A DNA stretch of 64,000 nucleotides from contig NZ_SWJZ01000063.1 in assembly GCF_005144475.1 (NCBI RefSeq), positions 1 through 64,000 on the forward strand, in the 5' to 3' direction. The notes beneath the pieces were generated by a model. That model did no database searches and had not been told where the DNA came from. It saw only the letters and a list, made by a program, of their open reading frames with translations. Made by a program: the position numbers and the translations under genes. This document shows, in pieces, positions 44,819 through 53,131 of the stretch. This stretch comes from Rhodobacter capsulatus. Its GTDB lineage: Bacteria > Pseudomonadota > Alphaproteobacteria > Rhodobacterales > Rhodobacteraceae. Position 1 is the first letter of the stretch. Each line of letters begins with the position of its first letter.

Positions 44819-45577
44819 ATGACGCCGACCGACCTGATCTTCGACGCGGGCTTCCTGACCGCCGCGGCCACCGCCTTTGTGGCGGGGTTCCTGTCCTTCC
44901 TCAGCCCCTGCGTGCTGCCGATCGTGCCGCCCTATCTGGCCTATATGGGGGGCGTGACGGTCAGCGACATGGGCGCGGGCCGCCGGGCGGCGCGGGGCCG
45001 GGTGGTTCTTGCGGCGCTGTTCTTCGTGCTCGGCCTGTCGACCGTGTTCCTGATGATGGGGCTTGGGGCCTCGGCGCTGGGGCAGGCGCTTGGCGCCTGG
45101 AAGGACACTTTGGCCAAGGTCTCCGGCCTGGTCGTGATGATCTTCGGCGCGCATTTCATCGGCGTCTATCGAATCGGTTTTCTCGATCGCGAGATGCGCT
45201 TTGACACCGGCGATCAGGGCGGCTCGGCGCTTGGCGCCTATCTGCTGGGCCTGGCCTTCGCCTTCGGCTGGACGCCCTGCCTTGGCCCGGTGCTGGGCAC
45301 CATCGCCTCGATGGCGATGGCCGAGGGCACGATCGGTCGCGGCATGGCGCTGCTGTCCGCCTATGCCGCCGGTCTGGGCCTGCCCTTCCTGATCGTCGCC
45401 GCCTTCTTCCCCAGCCTGGGCGGCGCGCTGGCCTTCATGCGCCGCAACATGGGCCGGATCGAGAAGATCTCGGGCCTTCTGCTCTGGACGATCGGGCTGA
45501 TGATGCTGACCGGACAGCTGTCGGATCTGTCGTTCTGGCTGCTCGACACCTTCCCGGCGCTGGCCGAGCTGGGCTGA
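44819..45577 (+). CDS. ccdA: cytochrome c biogenesis protein CcdA
   Basis: 252 residues, six membrane helices. SFLSPCVLPIVPPYLAYMGG (Cys near 31) and WTPCLGPVLGTIAS (Cys near 160) are the CcdA redox Cys motifs. It moves reductant from cytoplasmic thioredoxin across the membrane for haem attachment to cytochromes c, as shown for R. capsulatus CcdA. ATG 44819, 91 bp from the divergent TusA-like gene. Confidence 0.95.
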   Translation: MTPTDLIFDAGFLTAAATAFVAGFLSFLSPCVLPIVPPYLAYMGGVTVSDMGAGRRAARGRVVLAALFFVLGLSTVFLMMGLGASALGQALGAWKDTLAKVSGLVVMIFGAHFIGVYRIGFLDREMRFDTGDQGGSALGAYLLGLAFAFGWTPCLGPVLGTIASMAMAEGTIGRGMALLSAYAAGLGLPFLIVAAFFPSLGGALAFMRRNMGRIEKISGLLLWTIGLMMLTGQLSDLSFWLLDTFPALAELG

Positions 45578-45623
45578 TCCCGGCGGGTTCCCGCGGGCGG
45601 GCCGGGCTAAACAGGAACTTGCT

Positions 45624-45652
45624 TTGACCCGATGTGTGCCCCGCGCTATAGG
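45624..45652 (+). promoter_or_regulatory. mrcA promoter
   Basis: TTGACC (45624-45629), 17-bp spacer, TATAGG (45647-45652). Transcription would begin near 45659, which rules out the ATG at 45632 and supports the TTG at 45689 as mrcA start. Confidence 0.7.
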
Positions 45653-45688
45653 GGCGGCAACGGGCCCGATGGCCTTTGGGGGTGCTCC

Positions 45689-48250
45689 TTGATCCGCTTC
45701 GTCCTGTCTTCGCTTGGGGGAGTCTTCTCCTGGATCGTCACCGCGCTTTTCTTTGTCGCGCTGACCATCGGCGGCATCTTCTACATGTATTCGCGCAACC
45801 TGCCGAGCCATGAGCAGCTGGCGCAATACAGCCCGAAGACGATCAGCCGGATCTATTCCGGCGAGGGCCGGTTGATCGACGAATTCGCCCAGGAACGCCG
45901 GATCTTCGTGCCGATTCAGGACATTCCCGACATCGTCAAGGAAGCCTTCGTTTCGGCCGAGGACCAGAACTTCTACATCCACAAGGGCTATGACGCGCAG
46001 GGCATGCTCTCGGCCGCCTTTGCCGCGGTGAAATCGGGCGGGCGCGACATGCGCGGGGCCTCGACGATCACGCAGCAAGTGATGAAGAACTTCCTGCTCG
46101 ACGGCTCGCGCTCGGCCGAGCGCAAGATCAAGGAGCTGATCCTTGCCTCGCGGGTCGAGCAGGCGCTGTCGAAGGACCGCATCCTTGAGCTTTATCTGAA
46201 CGAGATCTTCCTTGGGCAGAATTCCTATGGCGTCGCCGCGGCGGCGCAGACCTATTTCAACAAGCCGCTGACGGCGCTTTCGATGTCCGAGGCGGCCTAT
46301 CTGGCGGCGCTGCCGAAGAAACCGGCGGAGCTGCATCCGGTGCGCAACTACGAAGAGGCGCGGCTGCGGCGCAACTATGTGCTGCGGCGGCTTTTCGAGG
46401 ACGGTCACATCACCAAGGCGCAGATGGAGGCCGAACAGGCGACCGAGCTGCGTTCGGTGCAACGCGGCGATTACGAGACCTTCCGTCAGGCGCTGCCGCC
46501 GCGCGATTATTTCACCGACGAGATCCGCCGCCAGCTGTCGAAAAGCTTCGGGCAGGATGAATTCTTCGGTGGCGGTCTGACGATCCGGGCGACGGTCGAT
46601 CCGAAGCTGCAGCGCCAGGCGGCGAAGGCGCTGCAGGAGGCTTTGGAGAAATACGACCGCGGACAGGGCGTCTGGCGCGGCACCGGGGCGAAGATTGCCG
46701 CCGACAAGCTGGGCGACGAGGCGGGCTGGCGCGCGGCGCTGGCCGCCGTGCCGACCGACAAGGCGCCGCGCGATGTCGAGGGCTGGCATCCGGCGGTGGT
46801 GCTGGAGCTGACCGACAAGGAGGCCCGCATCGGTATCGAGGGGATCGCGGAAGACGCCGATGGCCACTGGATCCCGGCCAATGACGTGACCTGGGCGCGC
46901 AAGCGGCTGGCGGATGGCAAGCTGGGGGTGCGGGCGAAACGTGCCTCGGATCTGGTCGATCTCGGCGATGTCGTGCTGGTGCGCGCGGTGACGAAGGACG
47001 AGGACGGCAGCTTCCTGCGCTGGTCGCTGCGGCAGGTGCCGATCGTTGGCGGGGCTTTCGTCGCGATGGACGTGCATACGGGGCGCGTGCTGGCGATGCA
47101 GGGCGGCTTTTCCTATCAGGCCTCGGTCTTCAACCGCGCGACGCAGGCGATGCGCCAGCCCGGCTCGAACTTCAAGCCCTTCGTCTATGCGGCGGCGCTG
47201 GACAGCGGCTTCAGCCCCGAGACGATCGTCGTCGATGCGCCGATCGAGGTCGACACGCCGCAGGGCCTGTGGCGGCCGAAGAACGCCTCGAACAAGTATT
47301 ACGGCCCGACGCCTTTGCGCACCGGGCTGGAGCAGTCGCGCAACCTGATGACGGTGCGGATCGCGCAGGAAGTCGGCATGGATGTCGTCGCGGGCTATGC
47401 CGAACGCTTCGGGGTCTATGATCCGATGGGGCAGTTCCTGGCCAATTCGCTCGGCTCGCAGGAAACCACGATGTACAAGCTGATTTCGGCCTATGCGATG
47501 TTCGCCAATGGCGGGCAAAGGGTCGAGCCGACGCTGGTCGACCGGGTGCAGGACCGCTGGGGCCGCACGATCTATCGCCATGATGCGGCGACGACCTGCC
47601 CGGATTGCGGCACGCCGGAGCTGCCGGCGGGGCTTGGGCCGCGGGTGCGCGCCGACCGCGAACAGGTGATCAATGCGATCACCGCCTATCAGATGATCTC
47701 GCTGATGGAAGGCGCGGTGAAACGCGGCACCGGGACCGGGGTGAACCTGCCGGTGCCGGTGGCGGGCAAGACCGGGACGACGAATGACGCCAAGGACGTG
47801 TGGTTCACCGGCTTCACCTCGAATATCGTGGCTTCGTGCTACATGGGCTATGACCAGCCGCGCACGCTGGGGCCGGGGGCCTATGGCGGCACGCTCTGCG
47901 TGCCGGTGTTCAACGCGTTCATGCAGGAAGCGGTGAAGGATTACGGCGGCGCGGCCTTCAAGGTTCCGCCGGGGGGCTATTGGCAGAAATACAACCGCTT
48001 CACCGGCGAGAAACTGCCCGAGGATGCCACCGGCGATTTCGTGCAGGCGGAATATCTGCGCGAGGGCCAGGAGATGCGCTCGCTTGGTCAGATCGTCGAT
48101 GGCGGCTTTGCGATGGGCGAGAACCTGCCGCTGTTCGCACAGGGCGAGACCGATACCGACACGACGGCGGTGACCACCTCGACCGGGGAACAGCGGGTGA
48201 TCCCGAAGAAGGCGACCTTCGGGTCGCTTTCGGCGGGCGGTCTTTACTGA
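45689..48250 (+). CDS. mrcA: penicillin-binding protein 1A (class A PBP)
   Basis: 853 residues from TTG 45689 (GGGGGTG six bases upstream). One N-terminal membrane helix, GT51 transglycosylase domain with SAEDQNFYIHKGYD (catalytic Glu near 90) and STITQQVMKNFLL, then an OB-like insert and a transpeptidase domain with PGSNFKPF (Ser near 493), SRN and KTGTTNDAKD (near 693). It polymerises and crosslinks peptidoglycan in the periplasm. The unusual TTG start rests on the promoter position and on the match of MIRFVLSSLGGVFSW to family N-termini. Confidence 0.9.
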   Translation: MIRFVLSSLGGVFSWIVTALFFVALTIGGIFYMYSRNLPSHEQLAQYSPKTISRIYSGEGRLIDEFAQERRIFVPIQDIPDIVKEAFVSAEDQNFYIHKGYDAQGMLSAAFAAVKSGGRDMRGASTITQQVMKNFLLDGSRSAERKIKELILASRVEQALSKDRILELYLNEIFLGQNSYGVAAAAQTYFNKPLTALSMSEAAYLAALPKKPAELHPVRNYEEARLRRNYVLRRLFEDGHITKAQMEAEQATELRSVQRGDYETFRQALPPRDYFTDEIRRQLSKSFGQDEFFGGGLTIRATVDPKLQRQAAKALQEALEKYDRGQGVWRGTGAKIAADKLGDEAGWRAALAAVPTDKAPRDVEGWHPAVVLELTDKEARIGIEGIAEDADGHWIPANDVTWARKRLADGKLGVRAKRASDLVDLGDVVLVRAVTKDEDGSFLRWSLRQVPIVGGAFVAMDVHTGRVLAMQGGFSYQASVFNRATQAMRQPGSNFKPFVYAAALDSGFSPETIVVDAPIEVDTPQGLWRPKNASNKYYGPTPLRTGLEQSRNLMTVRIAQEVGMDVVAGYAERFGVYDPMGQFLANSLGSQETTMYKLISAYAMFANGGQRVEPTLVDRVQDRWGRTIYRHDAATTCPDCGTPELPAGLGPRVRADREQVINAITAYQMISLMEGAVKRGTGTGVNLPVPVAGKTGTTNDAKDVWFTGFTSNIVASCYMGYDQPRTLGPGAYGGTLCVPVFNAFMQEAVKDYGGAAFKVPPGGYWQKYNRFTGEKLPEDATGDFVQAEYLREGQEMRSLGQIVDGGFAMGENLPLFAQGETDTDTTAVTTSTGEQRVIPKKATFGSLSAGGLY

Positions 48251-48285
48251 ACCGGAGATTTCGCCGCGCAGGCGCGGCGACCCGG

Positions 48286-48405
48286 GCGGGGGCTTCGCCC
48301 CCGCACCCCCAGCGTATTTGAACCAAGAAGAAGCCGGGGCCGTTTCGGGGCTCCCGTCTCTCGGCTTTCCGTCGCTGCGTTCACCTTGGGGTAAATATCC
48401 CGGCG
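48286..48405. repeat. intergenic palindrome, family member 4
   Basis: GCGGGGGC-TTC-GCCCCCGC (48286-48304) followed by CACCCCCAGCGTATTTGAACCAAGAAGAAG, and about 50 bp later TTCACCTTGGGGTAAATATCCCGGCGGG. Same order as the 41-kb member but with diverged halves. It starts 35 bp after the mrcA stop. Confidence 0.6.
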
Positions 48406-48453
48406 GGCCGAGGCATCCCGGCAGTGCCGGTTTCGGCGGCCTTGCCGCCATGC

Positions 48454-48479
48454 AAAAGGGGCAGCCCTGCGGCTGCCCC
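48454..48479 (-). terminator. intrinsic terminator of gap
   Basis: GGGGCAGCC (48458-48466) pairs with GGCTGCCCC (48471-48479) over a 4-nt loop; TTTT follows on the minus strand. Confidence 0.75.
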
Positions 48480-48502
48480 CTGCGTCTTGCCGGATCTCTC
48501 GA

Positions 48503-49504
48503 TCAGATCAGCTTGCCCATCGCCACGGCGGTATCGGACATGCGGTTCGAGAAGCCCCATTCGTTGTCGTACCAGGTCAGGATGCGGACCATCGTGCCGT
48601 CCATCACCTTGGTCTGGTCCATGTGGAACACCGAGGAATGCGGGTCGTGGTTGAAGTCCGTCGACACGTTCGGCTGGTCGGTGAAGCCGAGGATGCCTTT
48701 GAGCGGGCCATTGGCCGCCGCACGGATCGCCTCGTTCACCTCGGCGACGGTGGTGGCGCGCTTGGCTTCGAACACTAGATCCACGACCGAGACATTCGGC
48801 GTCGGCACGCGGATCGCGACGCCGTCAAGCTTGCCCTTCAGTTCCGGCAGCACGAGGCCGACGGCCTTGGCGGCGCCGGTCGAGGTCGGGATCATCGAGA
48901 GCGCGGCGGCGCGGGCGCGGTACAGATCCTTGTGCATCGTGTCGAGCGTCGGCTGGTCACCGGTGTAGCTGTGGATCGTCGTCATGAAGCCCTTTTCGAT
49001 GCCGATCGCATCATTGAGGACTTTCGCCACCGGCGACAGGCAGTTGGTGGTGCAGGACGCGTTCGAGACGATGATGTCGTCTTTCGTCAGCGTGTCGTGG
49101 TTCACGCCGAAGACGATGGTCTTGTCGGCATTGTCGCCGGGCGCCGAGATCAGCACGCGCTTCGAGCCGTTCTGCAGGTGGGCGGCGCATTTTTCCTTCG
49201 AGGTGAAGATGCCGGTGCATTCGAGCGCCACATCGACATCGCCCCAGGGCAGCTCGGCCGGGTTGCGGATCGCGGTCACCTTGATCGGGCCGCGGCCGAC
49301 GTCGATCCAGTCCTCGCCCGTCGTCACCGTGGCCGGGAAACGGCCGTGAACGCTGTCAAAGCGCAGCAGGTGGGCATTGGTTTCCACCGGGCCGAGATCG
49401 TTGATCGCCACGACTTCAATATCGGTCCGCCCCGATTCGATGATCGCGCGCAGCACGTTGCGCCCGATGCGTCCGAATCCGTTGATCGCCACCTTCACCG
49501 CCAT
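48503..49504 (-). CDS. gap: glyceraldehyde-3-phosphate dehydrogenase
   Basis: 333 residues from ATG 49504. [17 protein letters not shown] (NAD site), [12 protein letters not shown] (active Cys near 150), and NEWGFSNRM at the C-terminus. The residue pattern ending the second strand (VAINDL) is the NAD-type. Central glycolysis/gluconeogenesis enzyme. Followed by terminator 48454-48479; upstream on the same strand is a small membrane protein gene. Confidence 0.95.
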   Translation of the reverse strand: MAVKVAINGFGRIGRNVLRAIIESGRTDIEVVAINDLGPVETNAHLLRFDSVHGRFPATVTTGEDWIDVGRGPIKVTAIRNPAELPWGDVDVALECTGIFTSKEKCAAHLQNGSKRVLISAPGDNADKTIVFGVNHDTLTKDDIIVSNASCTTNCLSPVAKVLNDAIGIEKGFMTTIHSYTGDQPTLDTMHKDLYRARAAALSMIPTSTGAAKAVGLVLPELKGKLDGVAIRVPTPNVSVVDLVFEAKRATTVAEVNEAIRAAANGPLKGILGFTDQPNVSTDFNHDPHSSVFHMDQTKVMDGTMVRILTWYDNEWGFSNRMSDTAVAMGKLI

Positions 49505-49640
49505 CTCAGCCTCCTTTGGCTCGGTCCTCAAGTCGCCGCTACCTTGGTCAAGATGCGGGAAAGGTCAACAGCAGAAACCCGTTCCGACACAATTTCGAGC
49601 GCGGAAATCGCGCTTGCGGCCCCGGTCGCGCGCGCAAGCG

Positions 49641-49784
49641 CTACCGCCAGAAGGCGATCCAGTCGATCAGCAGAAAGGTCTTGCGGGCGAGGAACAGAAA
49701 TCCCGCGCCCTGTCCGAAAACCGCATCGGCCAGGATGGCCAGGGCCAGAACCAGCCCCAGCCGGATCGCGATGGTGTTGGTCAT
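49641..49784 (-). CDS. conserved 47-residue membrane protein upstream of gap
   Basis: MTNTIAIRLGLVLALAILADAVFGQG then FLFLARKTFLLIDWIAFWR: one strong membrane helix and an aromatic, charged tail. I recognise this FLARKxFxLIDWxAFWR ending as a small protein that recurs next to gap in Rhodobacterales. CTA (stop) at 49641-49643. Upstream of gap on the same strand. Function unknown. Confidence 0.65.
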   Translation of the reverse strand: MTNTIAIRLGLVLALAILADAVFGQGAGFLFLARKTFLLIDWIAFWR

Positions 49785-49898
49785 CCGCAGCCCTCAAGGT
49801 CGGGGCGGGGTCACCGCCCGCCGCGCCCGTCACGTTAGCCGAGGCGAGCGCCCGGGTGAAGCCCGTCGCGACCGGGCGCGGATCCGGCCGGGGGCGGG

Positions 49899-50957
49899 TT
49901 ACTCGCCATCCTCCGCCACAAGGAAGATTTCGCCCTTCGATTCGAGGTCGCGGATCGCGCTGACGATCTCGTTCATCGCCTCCTCGACGTCCTTTTCCTT
50001 GACCTTGCCAAGGTTCGCCATCTCGTCGCGCAGGTTCTGCGCCATCCGTTGCGACATGTTCGCCAGGATGAATTCGGCCGATTTCGCACTGTCGCCCTTG
50101 GCCCCCGCCAGCGCCAGGATGAGCCGGGACTGATCGACGGCGCGCAGGATCTTCGGAATGTCGCGCGGCTCGATGCGGACATGGATGTTGGTGAAGGTGA
50201 AGATCGCCTTGCGCACCTGTTCGGCGAATTCCTTGTCGTCCTCTTCAAGCCCCTTGAGCACAGAGTCGCGGGTGACGGCGGGCGAGAAGTTGAGGATGGC
50301 GCCGACGCGTTCCACCGGCCCGGTCTCGAAGGCCTTGACCGGCGCGGCATCGAGCTGATCGGCCAGCGCGGCGCCGATGCGCTGCACGGTTTCGGGCGCG
50401 ACATTGCCGGTCAGCGAGACGGCATAGGTCAGCCGCCGCGCCCGGTCCGACGGCATCTTGCCCAGCAGTTCCGCCGATTTCGACACCGAGAGTTTCGAGA
50501 GCATCACCGCCCCCACCTCGATGCTTTCTTCCAGAAGCACCGGCAGCAGCACATCGGCGGACAGGCCCGTCACCCGTTCCCAGGGATCGGCGCGCGAGGT
50601 GCCGGTGGCCATGCGACGGATCCGGGTGGCGGCCGAGGCCGAGAGCTGACCGTCCAGAAGTTTCAAGGCGCCATCCAGCCCGCCGGGGAAGGCCAGCCCG
50701 ACGGCTTGCAATTCGGTGCAGAATTCTTCGACCACCTGATGCAGCGTGTCGCGGTCGATCAGCCGCATCTGCGCGATCGATTCGGCCAGTTGCGTCTGCT
50801 GGTCGTCCGACAGCTCCATCAGGGGAAGCTTCTGCCCCTCCGACGACAAGAGCCGCACGATGATCGCAGCCTTTTGCCGCCGCGACAGCGTCGGCCGCGG
50901 CGTCTGCCCGGGCATGGCGAGCTGCCCAAGCGGCGATCTGGGGGTGATGGCGTTCAC
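49899..50957 (-). CDS. fliG: flagellar motor switch protein FliG
   Basis: 352 residues. N-terminal LSRRQKAAIIVRLLSSEG, middle domain with VLKGLEEDDKEFAEQVRKAIFTFTNIHVRIEPRDIPKILRAVDQSRLILALAGA, and the MSQRMAQNLRDEMANLGKVKEKDVEEAMNEIV C-terminal domain whose charged residues face the stator. FliG forms the rotor ring under the MS ring and sets torque and direction. No other flagellar gene is in the window, so it is separate from any main flagellar cluster. Confidence 0.85.
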   Translation of the reverse strand: MNAITPRSPLGQLAMPGQTPRPTLSRRQKAAIIVRLLSSEGQKLPLMELSDDQQTQLAESIAQMRLIDRDTLHQVVEEFCTELQAVGLAFPGGLDGALKLLDGQLSASAATRIRRMATGTSRADPWERVTGLSADVLLPVLLEESIEVGAVMLSKLSVSKSAELLGKMPSDRARRLTYAVSLTGNVAPETVQRIGAALADQLDAAPVKAFETGPVERVGAILNFSPAVTRDSVLKGLEEDDKEFAEQVRKAIFTFTNIHVRIEPRDIPKILRAVDQSRLILALAGAKGDSAKSAEFILANMSQRMAQNLRDEMANLGKVKEKDVEEAMNEIVSAIRDLESKGEIFLVAEDGE

Positions 50958-51021
50958 GAGCGTCTCCGATCCGTCTTGTCCGGAGAGCTTCGCAGCAAGC
51001 GGTTAAACCGCGGTTAGCAAC

Positions 51022-51052
51022 GCCCGGGCAGGGGCAAAATACCTGCCCGGGC
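51022..51052. other. 11-bp perfect stem-loop between fliG and purB
   Basis: GCCCGGGCAGG (51022-51032) and CCTGCCCGGGC (51042-51052) with a 9-nt loop. No T-run; likely ends purB transcription only weakly or with Rho. Confidence 0.5.
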
Positions 51053-51065
51053 AAAGTGTTCCGTG

Positions 51066-51132
51066 TCGTCGCTTACGCGCCGAAGACGCTGGTTTTGCGT
51101 TTTGCGCTTCGTCGCTTACGCGCCGAAGACGC
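51066..51132. repeat. 24-bp direct repeat duplicating the purB 3' end
   Basis: Copies at 51066-51089 and 51109-51132 are identical (TCGTCGCTTACG then CGCCGAAGACGC), 43 bp apart. The inner copy contains the last codons VFGA and TAA of purB; the outer is a repeat of that end beyond the stop. Confidence 0.85.
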
Positions 51133-52420
51133 GGGCGAAGATCGTGTCGACATGCTTGGTGTGATAGCCCAGATCGAATTTCTCCTCGATCTCGGCGGGC
51201 GACAGCGCGGCGGTCACCTCGGGGTCGGCCAGAAGCTCGGTCTTGAAATCTGCGCCCTGTTCCCAGACCTTCATCGCGTTGCGTTGCACCAGCCGGTAGC
51301 TGTCCTCGCGCGACACGCCCGCTTGCGTCAGCGCCAGAAGCACCCGCTGGCTCATCACCAGGCCTTTGAACTTGTTCATGTTCTTCAGCATGTTGTCGGG
51401 GTAGATCACCAGATTTTCGATCACGCCCGCCAGCCGGTTCAGCGCGAAATCCAGCGTGATCGTCGCATCCGGGCCGATGCCGCGCTCGACCGAGCTGTGC
51501 GAGATGTCGCGTTCATGCCAAAGCGCGACGTTTTCCATCGCCGGCACGACGCACATCCGCACCAGACGCGCCAGCCCGGTCAGGTTCTCTGTCAGAACTG
51601 GGTTCCTTTTGTGCGGCATCGCCGAGGAGCCCTTTTGCCCCTTCGAGAAAAACTCTTCCGCCTCAAGCACTTCGGTGCGCTGCATGTGGCGGATTTCAAT
51701 GGCGCAATTCTCGATCGACGAGGCGATGACGCCAAGCGTCGCAAAGAACATCGCATGGCGGTCGCGCGGAATGACCTGGGTCGAGATCGGTTCCGGGATC
51801 AGACCCAGCTGCGCGCAGACATGTTCCTCGACCCGCGGGTCGATGTTGGCGAAGGTGCCGACGGCGCCCGAAATCGCCCCGGTCGCCACTTCGGCGCGGG
51901 CATTGACCAGACGGGCGCGGCCCCGGTCCATCTCGGCGTAAAACCGCGCGAAGGTCAGGCCCATCGTCGTCGGTTCGGCATGGATGCCGTGCGAGCGGCC
52001 GATGCGGACCGTGTCCTTGTGTTCAAAGGCGCGCTTTTTCAGCGCCGCCAGAACGCGGTCCATGTCTTTCAAAAGAATATCGCAAGCCCGCACCAGCTGG
52101 ATGTTCAGCGTGGTATCGAGCACGTCCGAGGAGGTCATGCCCTGATGCACGAAGCGCGCATCATCCGACCCGATATGCTCGGCCAGATGGGTCAGGAAGG
52201 CGATCACGTCATGCTTCGTCACCGCCTCGATCTCGTCGATGCGGGCGACGTCGAATTCGACGTCCTTCGCGCGCCAGACCGCCTCGGCATTGGCCTTCGG
52301 GATCACGCCAAGCGCGGCTTGCGCGTCGCAGGCATGGGCCTCGATCTCGTACCAGATCTTGAATTTCGTGGCGGGTTCCCAGATGTCGACCATCTCTTTG
52401 CGGGCATAGCGCGGGATCAT
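51116..52420 (-). CDS. purB: adenylosuccinate lyase
   Basis: 434 residues from ATG 52420. MIPRYARKEMVDIWEPATKFKIWYEIE start, HQGMTSSDVLDTTLNIQL, RSHGIHAEPTTMG and the fumarase-superfamily signature KGSSAMPHKRNPVLTENL (about 255-272). It cleaves SAICAR to AICAR and adenylosuccinate to AMP. Same pathway as purC, purS and purQ in this window. Confidence 0.95.
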   Translation of the reverse strand: MIPRYARKEMVDIWEPATKFKIWYEIEAHACDAQAALGVIPKANAEAVWRAKDVEFDVARIDEIEAVTKHDVIAFLTHLAEHIGSDDARFVHQGMTSSDVLDTTLNIQLVRACDILLKDMDRVLAALKKRAFEHKDTVRIGRSHGIHAEPTTMGLTFARFYAEMDRGRARLVNARAEVATGAISGAVGTFANIDPRVEEHVCAQLGLIPEPISTQVIPRDRHAMFFATLGVIASSIENCAIEIRHMQRTEVLEAEEFFSKGQKGSSAMPHKRNPVLTENLTGLARLVRMCVVPAMENVALWHERDISHSSVERGIGPDATITLDFALNRLAGVIENLVIYPDNMLKNMNKFKGLVMSQRVLLALTQAGVSREDSYRLVQRNAMKVWEQGADFKTELLADPEVTAALSPAEIEEKFDLGYHTKHVDTIFARVFGA

Positions 52421-52501
52421 GGGCAGGCCTCTTGCTTGTGACGGGGTTGCCGGGTGCATAGACTGAGACCCTGTTTGGGGCAAGGCAAAGGGCGGGTCAG
52501 G

Positions 52502-52906
52502 ATGCCGCAATTGAACGATTTTCGCGGGATCTGGGCGCTGTCGCGCCGGATCGTGCAGGCAAACGGCCCCGAGGGGCGGTTCACCGGGCAGGCGGTCTTC
52601 ACCGCCGAGGGCGCCGGGCTGCGCTATCACGAGGCGGGGCAGCTGGTGCTGGCGGGCGAGGCGCCGATGCAGGCCGAGCGCGACTATCTGTGGCATGCCG
52701 AGGGCGGTCAGATCGTCGTGCGGTTCGAGGATGGCCGCGACTTTCACCGCTTTGCGCCGGATGCACCCGAGGCCGCGCATTGGTGCGATCCGGATGATTA
52801 CCGCGTCCGCTATGATTTCGCGCCTTGGCCCGCATGGTCGGTCGAATGGCGCGTCACCGGGCCGCGCAAGGATTACGTAATGATCTCGCGTTACACTCGC
52901 GCCTGA
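52502..52906 (+). CDS. DUF6314-like small protein
   Basis: 134 residues from ATG 52502. A beta-rich fold is suggested by LNDFRGIWALSRRIVQANGPEGRFTGQAVFTAEGAGLRYHEAGQL, LWHAEGGQIVVRFEDGRDFHRF and HWCDPDDYRVRYDFA ... EWRVTGPRKDYVMISRYTR, the recurring text of this uncharacterised family. Divergent from purB. Possibly a lipocalin-like ligand binder; that is conjecture. Confidence 0.6.
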   Translation: MPQLNDFRGIWALSRRIVQANGPEGRFTGQAVFTAEGAGLRYHEAGQLVLAGEAPMQAERDYLWHAEGGQIVVRFEDGRDFHRFAPDAPEAAHWCDPDDYRVRYDFAPWPAWSVEWRVTGPRKDYVMISRYTRA

Positions 52907-53131
52907 GGGTCCGCCCTCCTTTGCCGCCCGGCGAAGTCCCCCCGGAATGCTCCGGCCCGAAGCTGACGGGGTTTGCGTCTTCTCCGGCTTCGGGATCCGA
53001 CCTCCGGGGGGAGGTGCGGCGCGAAATCACCCGGCCTGCTGCCAAATCGCGCGTTGCAAAGCTTGTAACCGTCTTGAAAACCTGCAAATCAGGGACAGAA
53101 TAGCCGGGGGACGGAATGCGAGGGAGGCGCC

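Noticed and set aside
51061-51090. Fourth copy of the 32-bp palindrome near purB
   Set aside because: Only CGTGTCG and GAAGACGC are shared in part; the order and spacing differ, and it is explained by the purB end repeat.
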